Of a stretch of DNA of 64,000 bases, positions 36,454-44,668 are shown in pieces (positions within the stretch are counted from its first letter, which is position 1; each line of letters starts with the position of its first letter). Position numbers and translations under genes: made by a program. Source of the DNA: Streptomyces sp. SS1-1 (GTDB taxonomy: Bacteria; Actinomycetota; Actinomycetes; Streptomycetales; Streptomycetaceae); assembly GCF_008973465.1 (NCBI RefSeq), contig NZ_WBXN01000004.1, positions 62,001 through 126,000 of the forward strand, written 5' to 3'. The notes beneath the pieces are model-generated. The model saw only the letters and a list, made by a program, of their open reading frames with translations, was not told where the DNA came from and made no database searches.

Positions 36454-38736
36454 TCATCCTCGGGCATCGGAGAGTGTCAGGGCGAGAACGGCCGTACCGG
36501 CCTCGGCGCGGGCGGAGGGGCCGCCGGCGACCTCGACGCCCCAGGGCAGGGAGGCGTCGGAGGTCTCGGCCCGCAGGGTGGATCCTTCGCGCACGACCGT
36601 GATCTCGGCCGCCGTCGTGCCGTCCTCGCCGGGGATGCGCACGGTGGTGCGGGAGCCGTCGGCCGGCTCGAAGACGCGGATCGTGACGTCGTCCGCCCAC
36701 GCGTAGTCGGGACGGTCGTCGACCGAGCCGACCGGGATCGCGGAACCGGGGCGGGCCAGCAGCGGGAGGCTGAGGTAGTCGTGGGTCTCGCGCACCCAGC
36801 GGGGGCCGGTGACCTGCTCGCCGGTCGTGAAGTGGGTCCAGGTGCCCTCGGGCACGTAGTACGACACTTCCCCGTCCTCCGAGAAGACGGGGGCGACGAG
36901 CAGGTCCCCGCCGAGCATGTACTGGCGTTCCAGCGGGGCGCAGGCCGGGTCGTCGGGGAACTCCAGCAGCATGGCCCGCATCATGGGGACGCCTTCGGTG
37001 TGCGCCTGGTGGGCGGCTCCGTAGAGGTAGGGCATGAGACTGAGCTTGAGCTTGGTGAAGTGGCGCAGGACGTCCACGGCCTCCTCGTCGAACAGCCATG
37101 GCACGCGGTAGGAGGAGGAGCCGTGCAGGCGGCTGTGGGAGGAGAGCATGCCGAAGGCGGTCCAGCGCTTGAACAGGCCGGCGTCGGGCAGGCCCTCGAA
37201 ACCGCCGATGTCATGGCTCCAGTAGCCGAATCCGGACAGGCCGAGGGAGAGTCCGCCGCGCAGGGACTCGGCCATCGACTCGTAGGTGGACTCGCAGTCG
37301 CCGCCCCAGTGCACGGGGAACTGCTGGCCGCCGGCCGTGGCGGAGCGGGCGAAGAGCACCGCTTCTCCCTCACCGCGGTGCTTGCGCAGTACGTCGAAGA
37401 CGGTCTTGTTGAAGAGCTGGGTGTAGTAGTTGTGCATCCGCTCCGGGTCGGAGCCGTCCGACCAGGCGACGTCGGTGGGGACGCGCTCGCCGAAGTCGGT
37501 CTTGAAGCAGTCGACGCCCATGTCCAGGAGGGCTTCGAGCTTGGACGCGTACCAGGCGCGGGCGTCGGGATCGGTGAAGTCGACCAGGGCCATGCCGGGT
37601 TGCCAGAGGTCCCACTGCCAGACGCCGCCGTCGGGGCGTCTGAGGAGATACCCGGCGGCCTTGCCCTCGGCGAACAGCGGGGAGCGCTGGGCGATGTACG
37701 GGTTGATCCACACGCAGATGTGCAGGTCCCGTTCCTTGAGGCGGCGCAGCATCCCCTCGGGGTCGGGGAAGACCCGCGAGTCCCACTCGAAGTCGCACCA
37801 GTGCAGCTCGCGCATCCAGAAGCAGTCGAAGTGGAAGGCGGACAGCGGGAGATCGCGTTCGGCCATGCCCTCGACGAAGCCGGTGACGGTCTCCTCGTCG
37901 TAGGAGGTGGTGAAGGAGGTGGTCAGCCACAGTCCGAACGACCAGGCGGGCGGGAGCGCCGGGCGGCCGGTCAGCGCGGTGTACCTGCGCAGGATCTCCT
38001 TCGGTGTGGGGCCGTGGATGACGTAGTACTGCAACTGCTGCCGCTCGGCGCTGAACTGGACGCGTGAGACCTGCTCGGAAGCGACCTCGAAGGAGACCTT
38101 GCCGGGGTCGTCGACGAAGACGCCGTAGCCGGCGTCGGTCAGGTAGAACGGGACGTTCTTGTAAGCCTGTTCACTGCTGGTGCCGCCGTCGGCGTTCCAG
38201 ATGTCGACGCTCTGGCCGTTCTTGACGAGCGGACCGAAGCGCTCGCCGAGCCCGTAGACGGAGGTGCCGACGCCCAGCCGGAGTTGCTCGCGGATGTAGT
38301 GCTCGCCCTCGGCGGTCTCCATCAGCGCCATGGCCTTGGTGTCGCTGCTGGTCAGGGTGCGTCCGCCGGCCTGGAACTCCATGCGCCAGTCGCCGTCGAG
38401 GCGGAAGCGGACGCTCAGGTCGCCGGAGGTGAGGACGGCCTGCTCGTCGTCGACGGCGACGACGGGGTCGTGCGGCTGGTGGTGCAGTTCGAAGTGGGGG
38501 CCGGTCTCGACTCCGCCGTCGAAGTGCGTGATGCGCACGCCGATGACGCCGGGCATCGGCGCGGTGCAGTCGACCGTGATGAGCGGGCCTTTGAGCAGGT
38601 CGCCGCGGTGCCGGATGTGCTGGGTGGGGGCGTGGACCCGGAGGGTGCCGGGGCCGGGGACGGCATCGAGGACCTCGGCCGGATACGCCGCCGTGATGCC
38701 TTCGCGCAGCAGCCAGTACCCGTTGGTGAACTTCAT
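36454..38736 (-). CDS. yicI: Alpha-xylosidase, GH31 (YicI-like)
   Basis: The 760-residue length and sequence match YicI-type GH31 alpha-xylosidases, which remove alpha-linked xylose from xyloglucan fragments such as isoprimeverose. The nucleophile is Asp414 in FKTDFGE, and the acid/base is Asp480 in HWGGDCESTY. The conserved FGYWSHDIGGF loop follows. An N-terminal galactose-mutarotase-like beta domain precedes the barrel (about 260-600), and beta domains end the chain. No signal peptide is present, so it acts in the cytoplasm on sugars brought in by the transporter encoded upstream. ATG 38736 has AAAGG eight bases upstream. Confidence 0.93.
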   Translation of the reverse strand: MKFTNGYWLLREGITAAYPAEVLDAVPGPGTLRVHAPTQHIRHRGDLLKGPLITVDCTAPMPGVIGVRITHFDGGVETGPHFELHHQPHDPVVAVDDEQAVLTSGDLSVRFRLDGDWRMEFQAGGRTLTSSDTKAMALMETAEGEHYIREQLRLGVGTSVYGLGERFGPLVKNGQSVDIWNADGGTSSEQAYKNVPFYLTDAGYGVFVDDPGKVSFEVASEQVSRVQFSAERQQLQYYVIHGPTPKEILRRYTALTGRPALPPAWSFGLWLTTSFTTSYDEETVTGFVEGMAERDLPLSAFHFDCFWMRELHWCDFEWDSRVFPDPEGMLRRLKERDLHICVWINPYIAQRSPLFAEGKAAGYLLRRPDGGVWQWDLWQPGMALVDFTDPDARAWYASKLEALLDMGVDCFKTDFGERVPTDVAWSDGSDPERMHNYYTQLFNKTVFDVLRKHRGEGEAVLFARSATAGGQQFPVHWGGDCESTYESMAESLRGGLSLGLSGFGYWSHDIGGFEGLPDAGLFKRWTAFGMLSSHSRLHGSSSYRVPWLFDEEAVDVLRHFTKLKLSLMPYLYGAAHQAHTEGVPMMRAMLLEFPDDPACAPLERQYMLGGDLLVAPVFSEDGEVSYYVPEGTWTHFTTGEQVTGPRWVRETHDYLSLPLLARPGSAIPVGSVDDRPDYAWADDVTIRVFEPADGSRTTVRIPGEDGTTAAEITVVREGSTLRAETSDASLPWGVEVAGGPSARAEAGTAVLALTLSDARG

Positions 38737-38798
38737 CGTCGATGCCTTTCCCGGTGGGCGGCCACCGGCGTTCTCGGTATGTACGGAGGGGTTGGGGG

Positions 38799-39620
38799 TC
38801 ACTTCACCGCGCCGACGGCGATGCCCCGGGTCAGGGTCCGCTGGAAGAGCAGGAAGAAGACGATCGCGGGCAGGGCGCCGAGCAGGCCGGCGGCGTTGGT
38901 CATCGTCGCGTCCATCAGACGCTGGCCCTGGAGGACGCCGAGCGCCACCGAGACGGTCTGGTTGTCGTTCGACGGCAGCATGACCAGGGGCAGCAGGAAC
39001 TCGTTCCACGTCCAGATGAAGAAGAACACCAGCAGGACGCCGATGGTGGGCCGGCTGACCGGGACCACCATGCGCCACAGGATCTGCCAGCTGTTGGCGC
39101 CGTCGATCCGGGCGGCCTCGATGATCTCCCTGGGGAAGGCCCCGAGCACGGAGGACAGCAGGTACGTGCCGAAGGCCGCCTGTACGACGCTGAAGACGAT
39201 GATCAGGCTCAGCCTCGTGTCGTACAGGCCCACTTCCTTGGAGAGGTAATAGAGCGGGTAGACGAGGGCCTCCTGCGGCAGCACGTTGGCCAGGACGAAG
39301 AAGGCGAGGAAGTACGCCTTGCCCTTGATGCGGCCGATGCCGATCGCGTACGCGTTGAGGACGGAGAGGATGACGCCGAGGACGGCGACCGAACCGGAGA
39401 TCACGACCGAGTTCAGCAGCGTGTTCCCGAAGTCGACGCGGGTCCAGAAGTCCTTGAGGCCGTCCAGGTAGAGGCCGTCGGGCAGGGACAGCGGGCCGTG
39501 CGCGGAGTACTCGGCGGGTGACTTCAGCGCGTTGACGAGGACGATGAGGAGCGGCAGCACCATGAAGACCGCGCCGAGGAGCATCGCCACCAGCACCGGG
39601 TAGCGCTTGAGCGCGTTCAC
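38799..39620 (-). CDS. Sugar ABC transporter permease (MalG type)
   Basis: The 273-residue membrane protein has six predicted TM segments and the EAA loop EAARIDGANSWQILWRMVVP of binding-protein-dependent CUT1 sugar permeases. It pairs with the permease encoded just upstream. GTG 39620 overlaps that gene's stop by four bases and has GGAGG seven bases before it. No ATPase is encoded in this operon. In streptomycetes a shared ATPase such as MsiK often energises such transporters, and I infer that here. Confidence 0.92.
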   Translation of the reverse strand: MNALKRYPVLVAMLLGAVFMVLPLLIVLVNALKSPAEYSAHGPLSLPDGLYLDGLKDFWTRVDFGNTLLNSVVISGSVAVLGVILSVLNAYAIGIGRIKGKAYFLAFFVLANVLPQEALVYPLYYLSKEVGLYDTRLSLIIVFSVVQAAFGTYLLSSVLGAFPREIIEAARIDGANSWQILWRMVVPVSRPTIGVLLVFFFIWTWNEFLLPLVMLPSNDNQTVSVALGVLQGQRLMDATMTNAAGLLGALPAIVFFLLFQRTLTRGIAVGAVK

Positions 39621-40519
39621 TGTGCGTCCTCCGACCGGGTCTGGAAGCGCAGTCCGATCGTGGTCAGCGCCAGGATGATGAGCGTGAGGACCGTCGCGAT
39701 CGCCGAGCCGTAGCCGACGTCCGTCTTCTCGAAGAACGTCGAGAAGGAGAAGTAGGACGGCACGATGGTCGCGTCGGCGGGGCCGCCCTTGGTGAGGACG
39801 TAGACCGCGCCGAAGACCTTCAGGGCGGCGATGGTGCACCACAGCATGACGACGTAGATCTCGGGGCGGATCTGAGGCAGCGTCACGTGCCAGAAGCGCT
39901 GCCACCAGTTCGTCCCGTCCAGCTCGGCCGCCTCGTGGAGCGAGGGGTCGACCCGCTGGAGTCCCGCCATGAAGATCACGACGGGGAAGCCCAGTTGCAC
40001 CCAGACCATGACGGCCATCACGCTGTAGAGCGCGAAGTCCGGGTCGCCCAGCCAGTCCTGCTGGAGGGAGCCGAGCCCGACCGCCTCCAGCAGCTCGTTG
40101 AGGGAGCCGTTCTCGGGGGCCAGGATCCAGCTCCAGACGATGCCCGCGACCGTGATGGGCAGGACCTGGGGCAGGTAGAAGCAGGCGCGCAGCACGCTGG
40201 CCGTCTTCGAACCGAAGTGCTTGCCGATGAAGTCGAACAGCGCCGCGGCGACCACCAGGCCGATGGCGGTGGGGATCACCGCCATCGCCAGGACCATGGC
40301 GACGCTGTGCCGGAAGGACTCCCAGAACCGCGAGTCCTTCATCAGCGCCTGGTAGTTATCCAGCCCGGCCCAGGCGGGCGAGCCGACGCCCTGCCAGTGG
40401 GTGAGGCTGAAGTAGACGTTCATCGCGAACGGCACGATCACGACGGCCAGGAAGGCGAGGACGCCGGGGATCAGGTACAGCGCGTAGGGGTTGCGCGGCC
40501 GGAGGGGTCGGGCGCTCAT
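39617..40519 (-). CDS. Sugar ABC transporter permease (MalF type)
   Basis: The 300-residue protein has six TM segments and the EAA loop HEAAELDGTNWWQRFWHVTLP. It is the MalF-type partner of the permease that follows it with a GTGA overlap. Its own ATG overlaps the stop of the binding-protein gene (ATGA). Together they form the channel for a xyloside-type oligosaccharide, judged from the alpha-xylosidase in the same operon. Confidence 0.92.
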   Translation of the reverse strand: MSARPLRPRNPYALYLIPGVLAFLAVVIVPFAMNVYFSLTHWQGVGSPAWAGLDNYQALMKDSRFWESFRHSVAMVLAMAVIPTAIGLVVAAALFDFIGKHFGSKTASVLRACFYLPQVLPITVAGIVWSWILAPENGSLNELLEAVGLGSLQQDWLGDPDFALYSVMAVMVWVQLGFPVVIFMAGLQRVDPSLHEAAELDGTNWWQRFWHVTLPQIRPEIYVVMLWCTIAALKVFGAVYVLTKGGPADATIVPSYFSFSTFFEKTDVGYGSAIATVLTLIILALTTIGLRFQTRSEDAQ

Positions 40520-41811
40520 GACGTGGGCGCACCCGCGTCATAGGCCTTCTGCAGTTCGTCGAGGACCGCGTCGGGGCTCGCGCTGCCGGTGATCAGCTTC
40601 TGGGTGGCGGAGACGAGTACGTCGTAGAAGCCGGGGACCGGCCAGTCCGGGTAGAAGGCGAGGCCGTCCGCGGACGAGACCTTGTTGAAGTTCTCGATCA
40701 GCTCCTTGGAACTGGCGTCGGTGATCGCCGAGGGTTCGGCGGCGACGGGCACGCCGCCGTTGTTGCCGAGGGTGTTCTGGATCCCCTTCTTCATCGTGAT
40801 GTCGATGAAGTCGTAGGCCAGTTGCTTGTTCTTGGCGTTCTTCGGGACGACCCAGAGGTTGCCGCCGGAGCCGAGGGTGAGCTGGGAGCCGGGGAAGAGG
40901 AACGAGCCCCACTTGAACTTGTTCTCGTCGCGGAAGCGGCCGTACCACCAGCTGCCCGAGAAGAAGATCGGGGACTTGCCGCCGATGAAGGACACGCCGG
41001 CGTCCTCGGCCTTCGCGCCGCTGCTGGTCTTGGCGATGTAGCCCTTCTTCACCCAGTCGGAAAGGGTGGCGGCGGCGTACGTCCAGGCGGCGTCGTGAAA
41101 GTCGGCCTTGCCCTTGTAGAGCTCGAAGGAGTCGACCCAGGCGCGGTCGGCCTTGGTGAGGGCGAGCTGGTACAGGTACTGGTGGGCCGGGTACTCGGCG
41201 CCGCCGTTGGCGAGCGGGGTGATGCCCTTGGCCTTGAAGGCGGCGAGGGCCTGCTCGAACTCGTCGAACGTGGTCGGGACCTTGACGCCGTGCCGCGCGA
41301 AGAGGTCCTTGTTGTAGTACACCATCGTGTACTCGCCGAAGTTCGGGACGCCGTACCAGTTGCCGGAGCCCATGACGCCCTTGGCGTCGTAGCGGCTGGT
41401 GGTCGTGACGCTCGGGCTGAGCAGCTTGTCCCAGCCGTGCTTCGTGACCTGAGGGGTGAGGTCGGTGAGCAGGCCCTGCTTGGCCAGCAGGCCGGCGGTG
41501 GCGTTGCCCTTGTTGTACTCCATGAGGTCGGGGGCGTTGCTGGAGTTGAGCACCATCGAGGCGGTCTTCTGTATCTGCTCGAAGCCCTTGGCCTCGAACT
41601 CGACCTTGACGCCCGGGTGGGACTTCTTGAACTCGTCTATCGCCTGGTTCCAGGCGACGCCCATGGCGCTGTTGGGGGCCTCGTAGTGCCAGAGCTTCAG
41701 CGTCTTGCCGTCGCCCTCCGCACCACCGTCGGAACTCCCGCACGACGTCATCAGCATGACGCCCGCCAGGGCGGCTGCCGTGAGAGCCAGCGGACTGCGC
41801 ACCTTCACCAT
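40516..41811 (-). CDS. Sugar ABC transporter substrate-binding lipoprotein
   Basis: The 431-residue family 1 extracellular binding protein has a lipoprotein signal peptide with lipobox MTSC (Cys24), then the mature start KTLKLWHYEAPNSAMG. Length and pattern match CUT1 oligosaccharide receptors. It is first in the operon. ATG 41811 was chosen because TAGGAG lies eight bases upstream. Ligand identity is inferred from the co-encoded alpha-xylosidase: probably isoprimeverose or another xyloglucan fragment. Expression should be controlled by the LacI operators immediately upstream. Confidence 0.92.
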   Translation of the reverse strand: MVKVRSPLALTAAALAGVMLMTSCGSSDGGAEGDGKTLKLWHYEAPNSAMGVAWNQAIDEFKKSHPGVKVEFEAKGFEQIQKTASMVLNSSNAPDLMEYNKGNATAGLLAKQGLLTDLTPQVTKHGWDKLLSPSVTTTSRYDAKGVMGSGNWYGVPNFGEYTMVYYNKDLFARHGVKVPTTFDEFEQALAAFKAKGITPLANGGAEYPAHQYLYQLALTKADRAWVDSFELYKGKADFHDAAWTYAAATLSDWVKKGYIAKTSSGAKAEDAGVSFIGGKSPIFFSGSWWYGRFRDENKFKWGSFLFPGSQLTLGSGGNLWVVPKNAKNKQLAYDFIDITMKKGIQNTLGNNGGVPVAAEPSAITDASSKELIENFNKVSSADGLAFYPDWPVPGFYDVLVSATQKLITGSASPDAVLDELQKAYDAGAPTS

Positions 41812-41862
41812 TGAAGTGACTCCTACCTGGGCCGAACGGATGAGGCGCCTCACCGGATCGAG

Positions 41863-41876
41863 TCGAATCGTTTCGA
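41863..41876. promoter_or_regulatory. LacI-type operator 1
   Basis: TCGAATCGTTTCGA is a near-palindrome of the form TCGAAnCGnTTCGA. It lies 52 bases before the binding-protein start codon. The LacI gene that closes the operon is the likely binder. Confidence 0.65.
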
Positions 41877-41884
41877 TGAGGCGC

Positions 41885-41900
41885 GTCGAAGCGCTTCGAC
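41885..41900. promoter_or_regulatory. LacI-type operator 2 (perfect 16-bp palindrome)
   Basis: GTCGAAGCGCTTCGAC is a perfect palindrome centred 22-23 bases from the centre of operator 1, placing the two on the same helix face at about two turns. It lies just downstream of the predicted -10 box, a position suited to blocking transcription. Confidence 0.75.
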
Positions 41901-41905
41901 GGAGG

Positions 41906-41934
41906 ACCGTATGTACGGCGACCTCATAGGTCAA
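41906..41934 (-). promoter_or_regulatory. Predicted promoter of the xyloside operon
   Basis: On the minus strand, TTGACC (41934-41929) and TACGGT (41911-41906) are spaced by 17 bases, a good HrdB-type match. The operators begin five bases downstream of the -10 box. Confidence 0.55.
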
Positions 41935-42022
41935 GAGCGTTTACAAATCCCTCTCGGGTCTTTTCCGTGGTGTCACGGCACAGGGACGACAGGCACCTCG
42001 CCTGGGCGAGCGCGGTGCCGGA

Positions 42023-42559
42023 TCAGGCGACCCCGGCGCCACTCGCACCGTCCGCGCCGGCAGCGCCGGGGGAATCGGCACCCGGCAACGGGGGCCTGGC
42101 GACGGGTGCCTGATGCAGCGGCGTGTGCTGAGGGTCGACTGACACACGGGCGGCGTTGATGAACTCGAGGCGGGCGGATTCCATCTCGTCCCGGGCCCGG
42201 CGCCACTCCTGTTCACCTGGGGCGGTCTGGTCGATGAACTGGTCGCTGTGGGCCCAGAACACCTCGTCGATCCTTGCCGCCGCCTGTACCACGGCAGGGC
42301 TGCCCACGAGCCAGATCGTGCCCAACGCGACGTTCCACGGCACCCAGTCCACGGAGTCGCCGTGCTTCCAGGCGCGACGCAGTGCGAGCTGGATGCGCGT
42401 GGACTCGGCGACGATGGCCGAGCAGGCGTCGATCTGCTTCTCGCGCGACCAGTGCATCCGGTTGACGCGGCTGGTGAGGTACGAGCCGGCGACGACACCG
42501 ATCAACGCGGCCGCGACACCTCCGGCCGTGGTGACCGTCGTTGCCCAGTCCCATGACAT
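42023..42559 (-). CDS. Small membrane-anchored protein of unknown function
   Basis: This 178-residue protein has one N-terminal membrane helix (about 6-30: TTVTTAGGVAAALIGVVAGS). A helical cytoplasmic domain follows (SREKQIDACSAIVAESTRIQ onward), and the tail is rich in Pro, Gly and Ala. Similar unnamed proteins are common in streptomycetes; I do not assign a function. ATG 42559 has GGGGGA four bases upstream. It is not obviously linked to the sugar operon on one side or the acetyltransferase on the other. Confidence 0.8.
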   Translation of the reverse strand: MSWDWATTVTTAGGVAAALIGVVAGSYLTSRVNRMHWSREKQIDACSAIVAESTRIQLALRRAWKHGDSVDWVPWNVALGTIWLVGSPAVVQAAARIDEVFWAHSDQFIDQTAPGEQEWRRARDEMESARLEFINAARVSVDPQHTPLHQAPVARPPLPGADSPGAAGADGASGAGVA

Positions 42560-42703
42560 CCGATCCCCCTTACGGCTGCCCGTTCGAGGACCACCCTGCC
42601 CAGCCCCACCCTCGCGGCATGCGCGGCTGTCGGCGCAAAGGCCGTTTTCCGGCCATCGTCTCCAGGCCGTCGCTCGAAGATGAACGCGCTCAGCGGGGCG
42701 TCC

Positions 42704-43249
42704 TCAGAGCGGGATCTCGAAGTGCACCGTGGCGACACCCGGGCCGTGCTCACCCGTGGTGCGGGCGTCGAAGATCTCTTTGGCGATGCCACGCCAGAAG
42801 GCCTCGGCGCCCGGCACCCGTGTGTTGGTGTGGAGGTAGAGGCGGTCGTAGCCCGGAGTGCCGGCCACGAAGTCGCGGGCCTCCTCGACCAGCGTGCGTG
42901 CCAGCCCCCGGCGCCGGTGCTCCGGGCGGACGTAGACGCGGACCAACTGTGCGGTGCTCCCGGACGGATAGCGTTCGGCCAGGGCGCGGGGGTGCGGCGG
43001 GTGAGCCGGGCCCGTCGAGTGCACGCCGGTGGTGGCGATCACCTCGCCGCCGTGGAGGGCGACCAAGAGGACGTGACGGGGGTCGTCCAGGTACGTGCCC
43101 TCGATGTCCATGACGTCCTGGTGCCATCGGGGTACGTAGCCGTAGCCGAACTCCTTGTAGAAGGTGTCGAGCATGACGGCGCGGGCGCCGTCGACGTCCT
43201 CGGTGGTCGCGGGACGCACGGTGTAACCGGTGGGTGTGGTGCGGGGCAT
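42704..43249 (-). CDS. GNAT-family N-acetyltransferase
   Basis: The 181-residue GNAT protein has the acetyl-CoA loop VRVYVRPEHRRRGLARTLVE (R/QxxGxG/A type) and the C-terminal motif DRLYLHTNTRVPGAEAFW. The substrate cannot be told from sequence. It is divergent from the ATP-grasp gene and shares its 147-bp intergenic region with the Zur-like box, so it could be co-regulated with the metallophore-like operon and could acetylate a precursor or product. That link is inference. GAGGAAGGAA precedes ATG. Confidence 0.87.
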   Translation of the reverse strand: MPRTTPTGYTVRPATTEDVDGARAVMLDTFYKEFGYGYVPRWHQDVMDIEGTYLDDPRHVLLVALHGGEVIATTGVHSTGPAHPPHPRALAERYPSGSTAQLVRVYVRPEHRRRGLARTLVEEARDFVAGTPGYDRLYLHTNTRVPGAEAFWRGIAKEIFDARTTGEHGPGVATVHFEIPL

Positions 43250-43306
43250 CGGCAGTTCCTTCCTCAGCTCGGCCTCGTCCGGGCCTCATCGGGACCCCCA
43301 CGCTAC

Positions 43307-43335
43307 CTGACAATGAAAATGATTACCGATATCGT
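43307..43335 (+). promoter_or_regulatory. Promoter with Zur/Fur-like box, start of metallophore-like operon
   Basis: CTGACA (43307-43312) and TATCGT (43330-43335) are separated by 17 bases. The AT-rich spacer contains TGAAAATGATTACCG (43314-43328), close to the TGAAAATGATTTTCA-type boxes bound by Zur in actinobacteria as I recall them. The right half-site is imperfect. Binding there would cover the promoter and repress when zinc is plentiful. Confidence 0.55.
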
Positions 43336-43396
43336 GTCGACGACGTCGTGGCCTGGACCCTCCTGGCCGCGTCCTTCGCGACGAATCGAAGACGAC

Positions 43397-44668
43397 ATGA
43401 AAAGGGGAGCCGTGGCCCATCTGCTGGTGGTCGAGAGCTGGGTCGGATCGATGAGCAGGCTGTTGCCACGGGCGATCCGGGAGGGTGGCCACGAGTTCAC
43501 CTTCCTCACCCGGGACCTCCACCACTACCTGCGTGCCGCGCCCGAGGGCACCGCGCACCCGCTGCTCGGGGCGCGCAACGTGATCACCGCGAACACCAAT
43601 GACGCGGAGACACTGGTGCCTCAAGTGGAGCGTTTGCACAGCGTGTTGGGGTTCGACGGGGTGATCACGTCGTGCGACTACTACCTGCCGGTGGTGGCAC
43701 GTACGGCCACCCGGCTCGGGCTGCCCGGACCGGCTCCAGAGGCGATCGAGAACGCCTGCCGCAAGGACGCCACGCGCCGGGTGCTGGCGGAGGCAGGGGT
43801 GCCCGGGCCGCGGTTCGGGGTGCATGAGGAGTGGGCCGACATCGCGCGGTGTGCGCGGGACATCGGCTATCCGCTGGTGGTCAAGCCCGTGGACCTGTGC
43901 GCCGGGATGCTGGTGCGGCGGGTGGACGACGAGGCGCAACTCGCCGCCGCCGTCAAGGCGCTGGCCGACTTCCCGGTCAACGCGCGCGGGCAGCAACGGG
44001 CGTCCGCCGTGCTGTTGGAGGAGCTGCTGGACGGCCCGGAGGTGAGCGTCGAGTCGGTCTCCCACGCGGGCGTGGCGCACGTCGTCGGGGTGACGGACAA
44101 GAGCATCGCTGGGGAGCCGGCGTTCGTCGAGACCGGCCACATGTTCCCCGCCGCCCTGTCCGCCACGGACAGGGCGGCCGTCGAGCGGACCGCGATCGAC
44201 GCGATCACGGCGCTCGGGCTCACGGACGGCGTGGTGGCGCACACCGAGATCAAGCTGACGTCGGCCGGCCCGCGTGTGGTCGAGGTCAATCCACGCCCTG
44301 CCGGGAACCGCATCACCGAGTTGCTACGGCATGTCACCGGTATCGACCTCGCCGCCGCCTTCGTCGACGTCGGCCTGGGCCGCTCCCCCGACCTGCGGCG
44401 CACGGACACCGGACTGCGCAGCGCGGCCATCGGCTTCCTCGTACCGGAGGCCACGGGCACCCTCGTGGCGCTGGACGGCGGCCGTGCGCGGACGGCCCCG
44501 GACGTGCTCGAGGTGGAACTCGCCCAGCCGGGGCGGCAGGTGAGGAGGGCGGGCAGCAACAACGAGTACCTGGGGCATGTCATGGCGGGCGACCCGTCGG
44601 GCGGCGGCGCTCGTGCCCGCGTCGAGTCGCTGCTGGCCGAGGTGCGGTCCGGGATGGTGATCCGGTGA
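43397..44668 (+). CDS. ATP-grasp ligase (amino acid ligase-like)
   Basis: This 423-residue ATP-grasp enzyme is of the L-amino-acid ligase/carnosine-synthase kind. It shows an ATP-binding Lys163 in YPLVVKPVDLCAG, the lid LLEELLDGPEVSVESVS, and metal ligands Glu296 and Asn298 in VVEVNPRPAGNR. Such enzymes activate a carboxylate as acyl phosphate and join it to an amine. It opens the operon. The substrate pair is unknown; the PLP enzyme and dipeptide epimerase downstream suggest an amino-acid-derived product. ATG 43397 is one choice; GTG 43412 lies very close to AGGGGAG and is the alternative. The stop overlaps the next start (GTGA). Confidence 0.88.
   Translation: MKRGAVAHLLVVESWVGSMSRLLPRAIREGGHEFTFLTRDLHHYLRAAPEGTAHPLLGARNVITANTNDAETLVPQVERLHSVLGFDGVITSCDYYLPVVARTATRLGLPGPAPEAIENACRKDATRRVLAEAGVPGPRFGVHEEWADIARCARDIGYPLVVKPVDLCAGMLVRRVDDEAQLAAAVKALADFPVNARGQQRASAVLLEELLDGPEVSVESVSHAGVAHVVGVTDKSIAGEPAFVETGHMFPAALSATDRAAVERTAIDAITALGLTDGVVAHTEIKLTSAGPRVVEVNPRPAGNRITELLRHVTGIDLAAAFVDVGLGRSPDLRRTDTGLRSAAIGFLVPEATGTLVALDGGRARTAPDVLEVELAQPGRQVRRAGSNNEYLGHVMAGDPSGGGARARVESLLAEVRSGMVIR

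Noticed and set aside
43250..43396. Iron box (DmdR1/IdeR type) in the operon promoter
   Set aside because: No TTAGGTTAGGCTAACCTAA-like sequence was seen; the AT-rich element fits the Zur/Fur type better.
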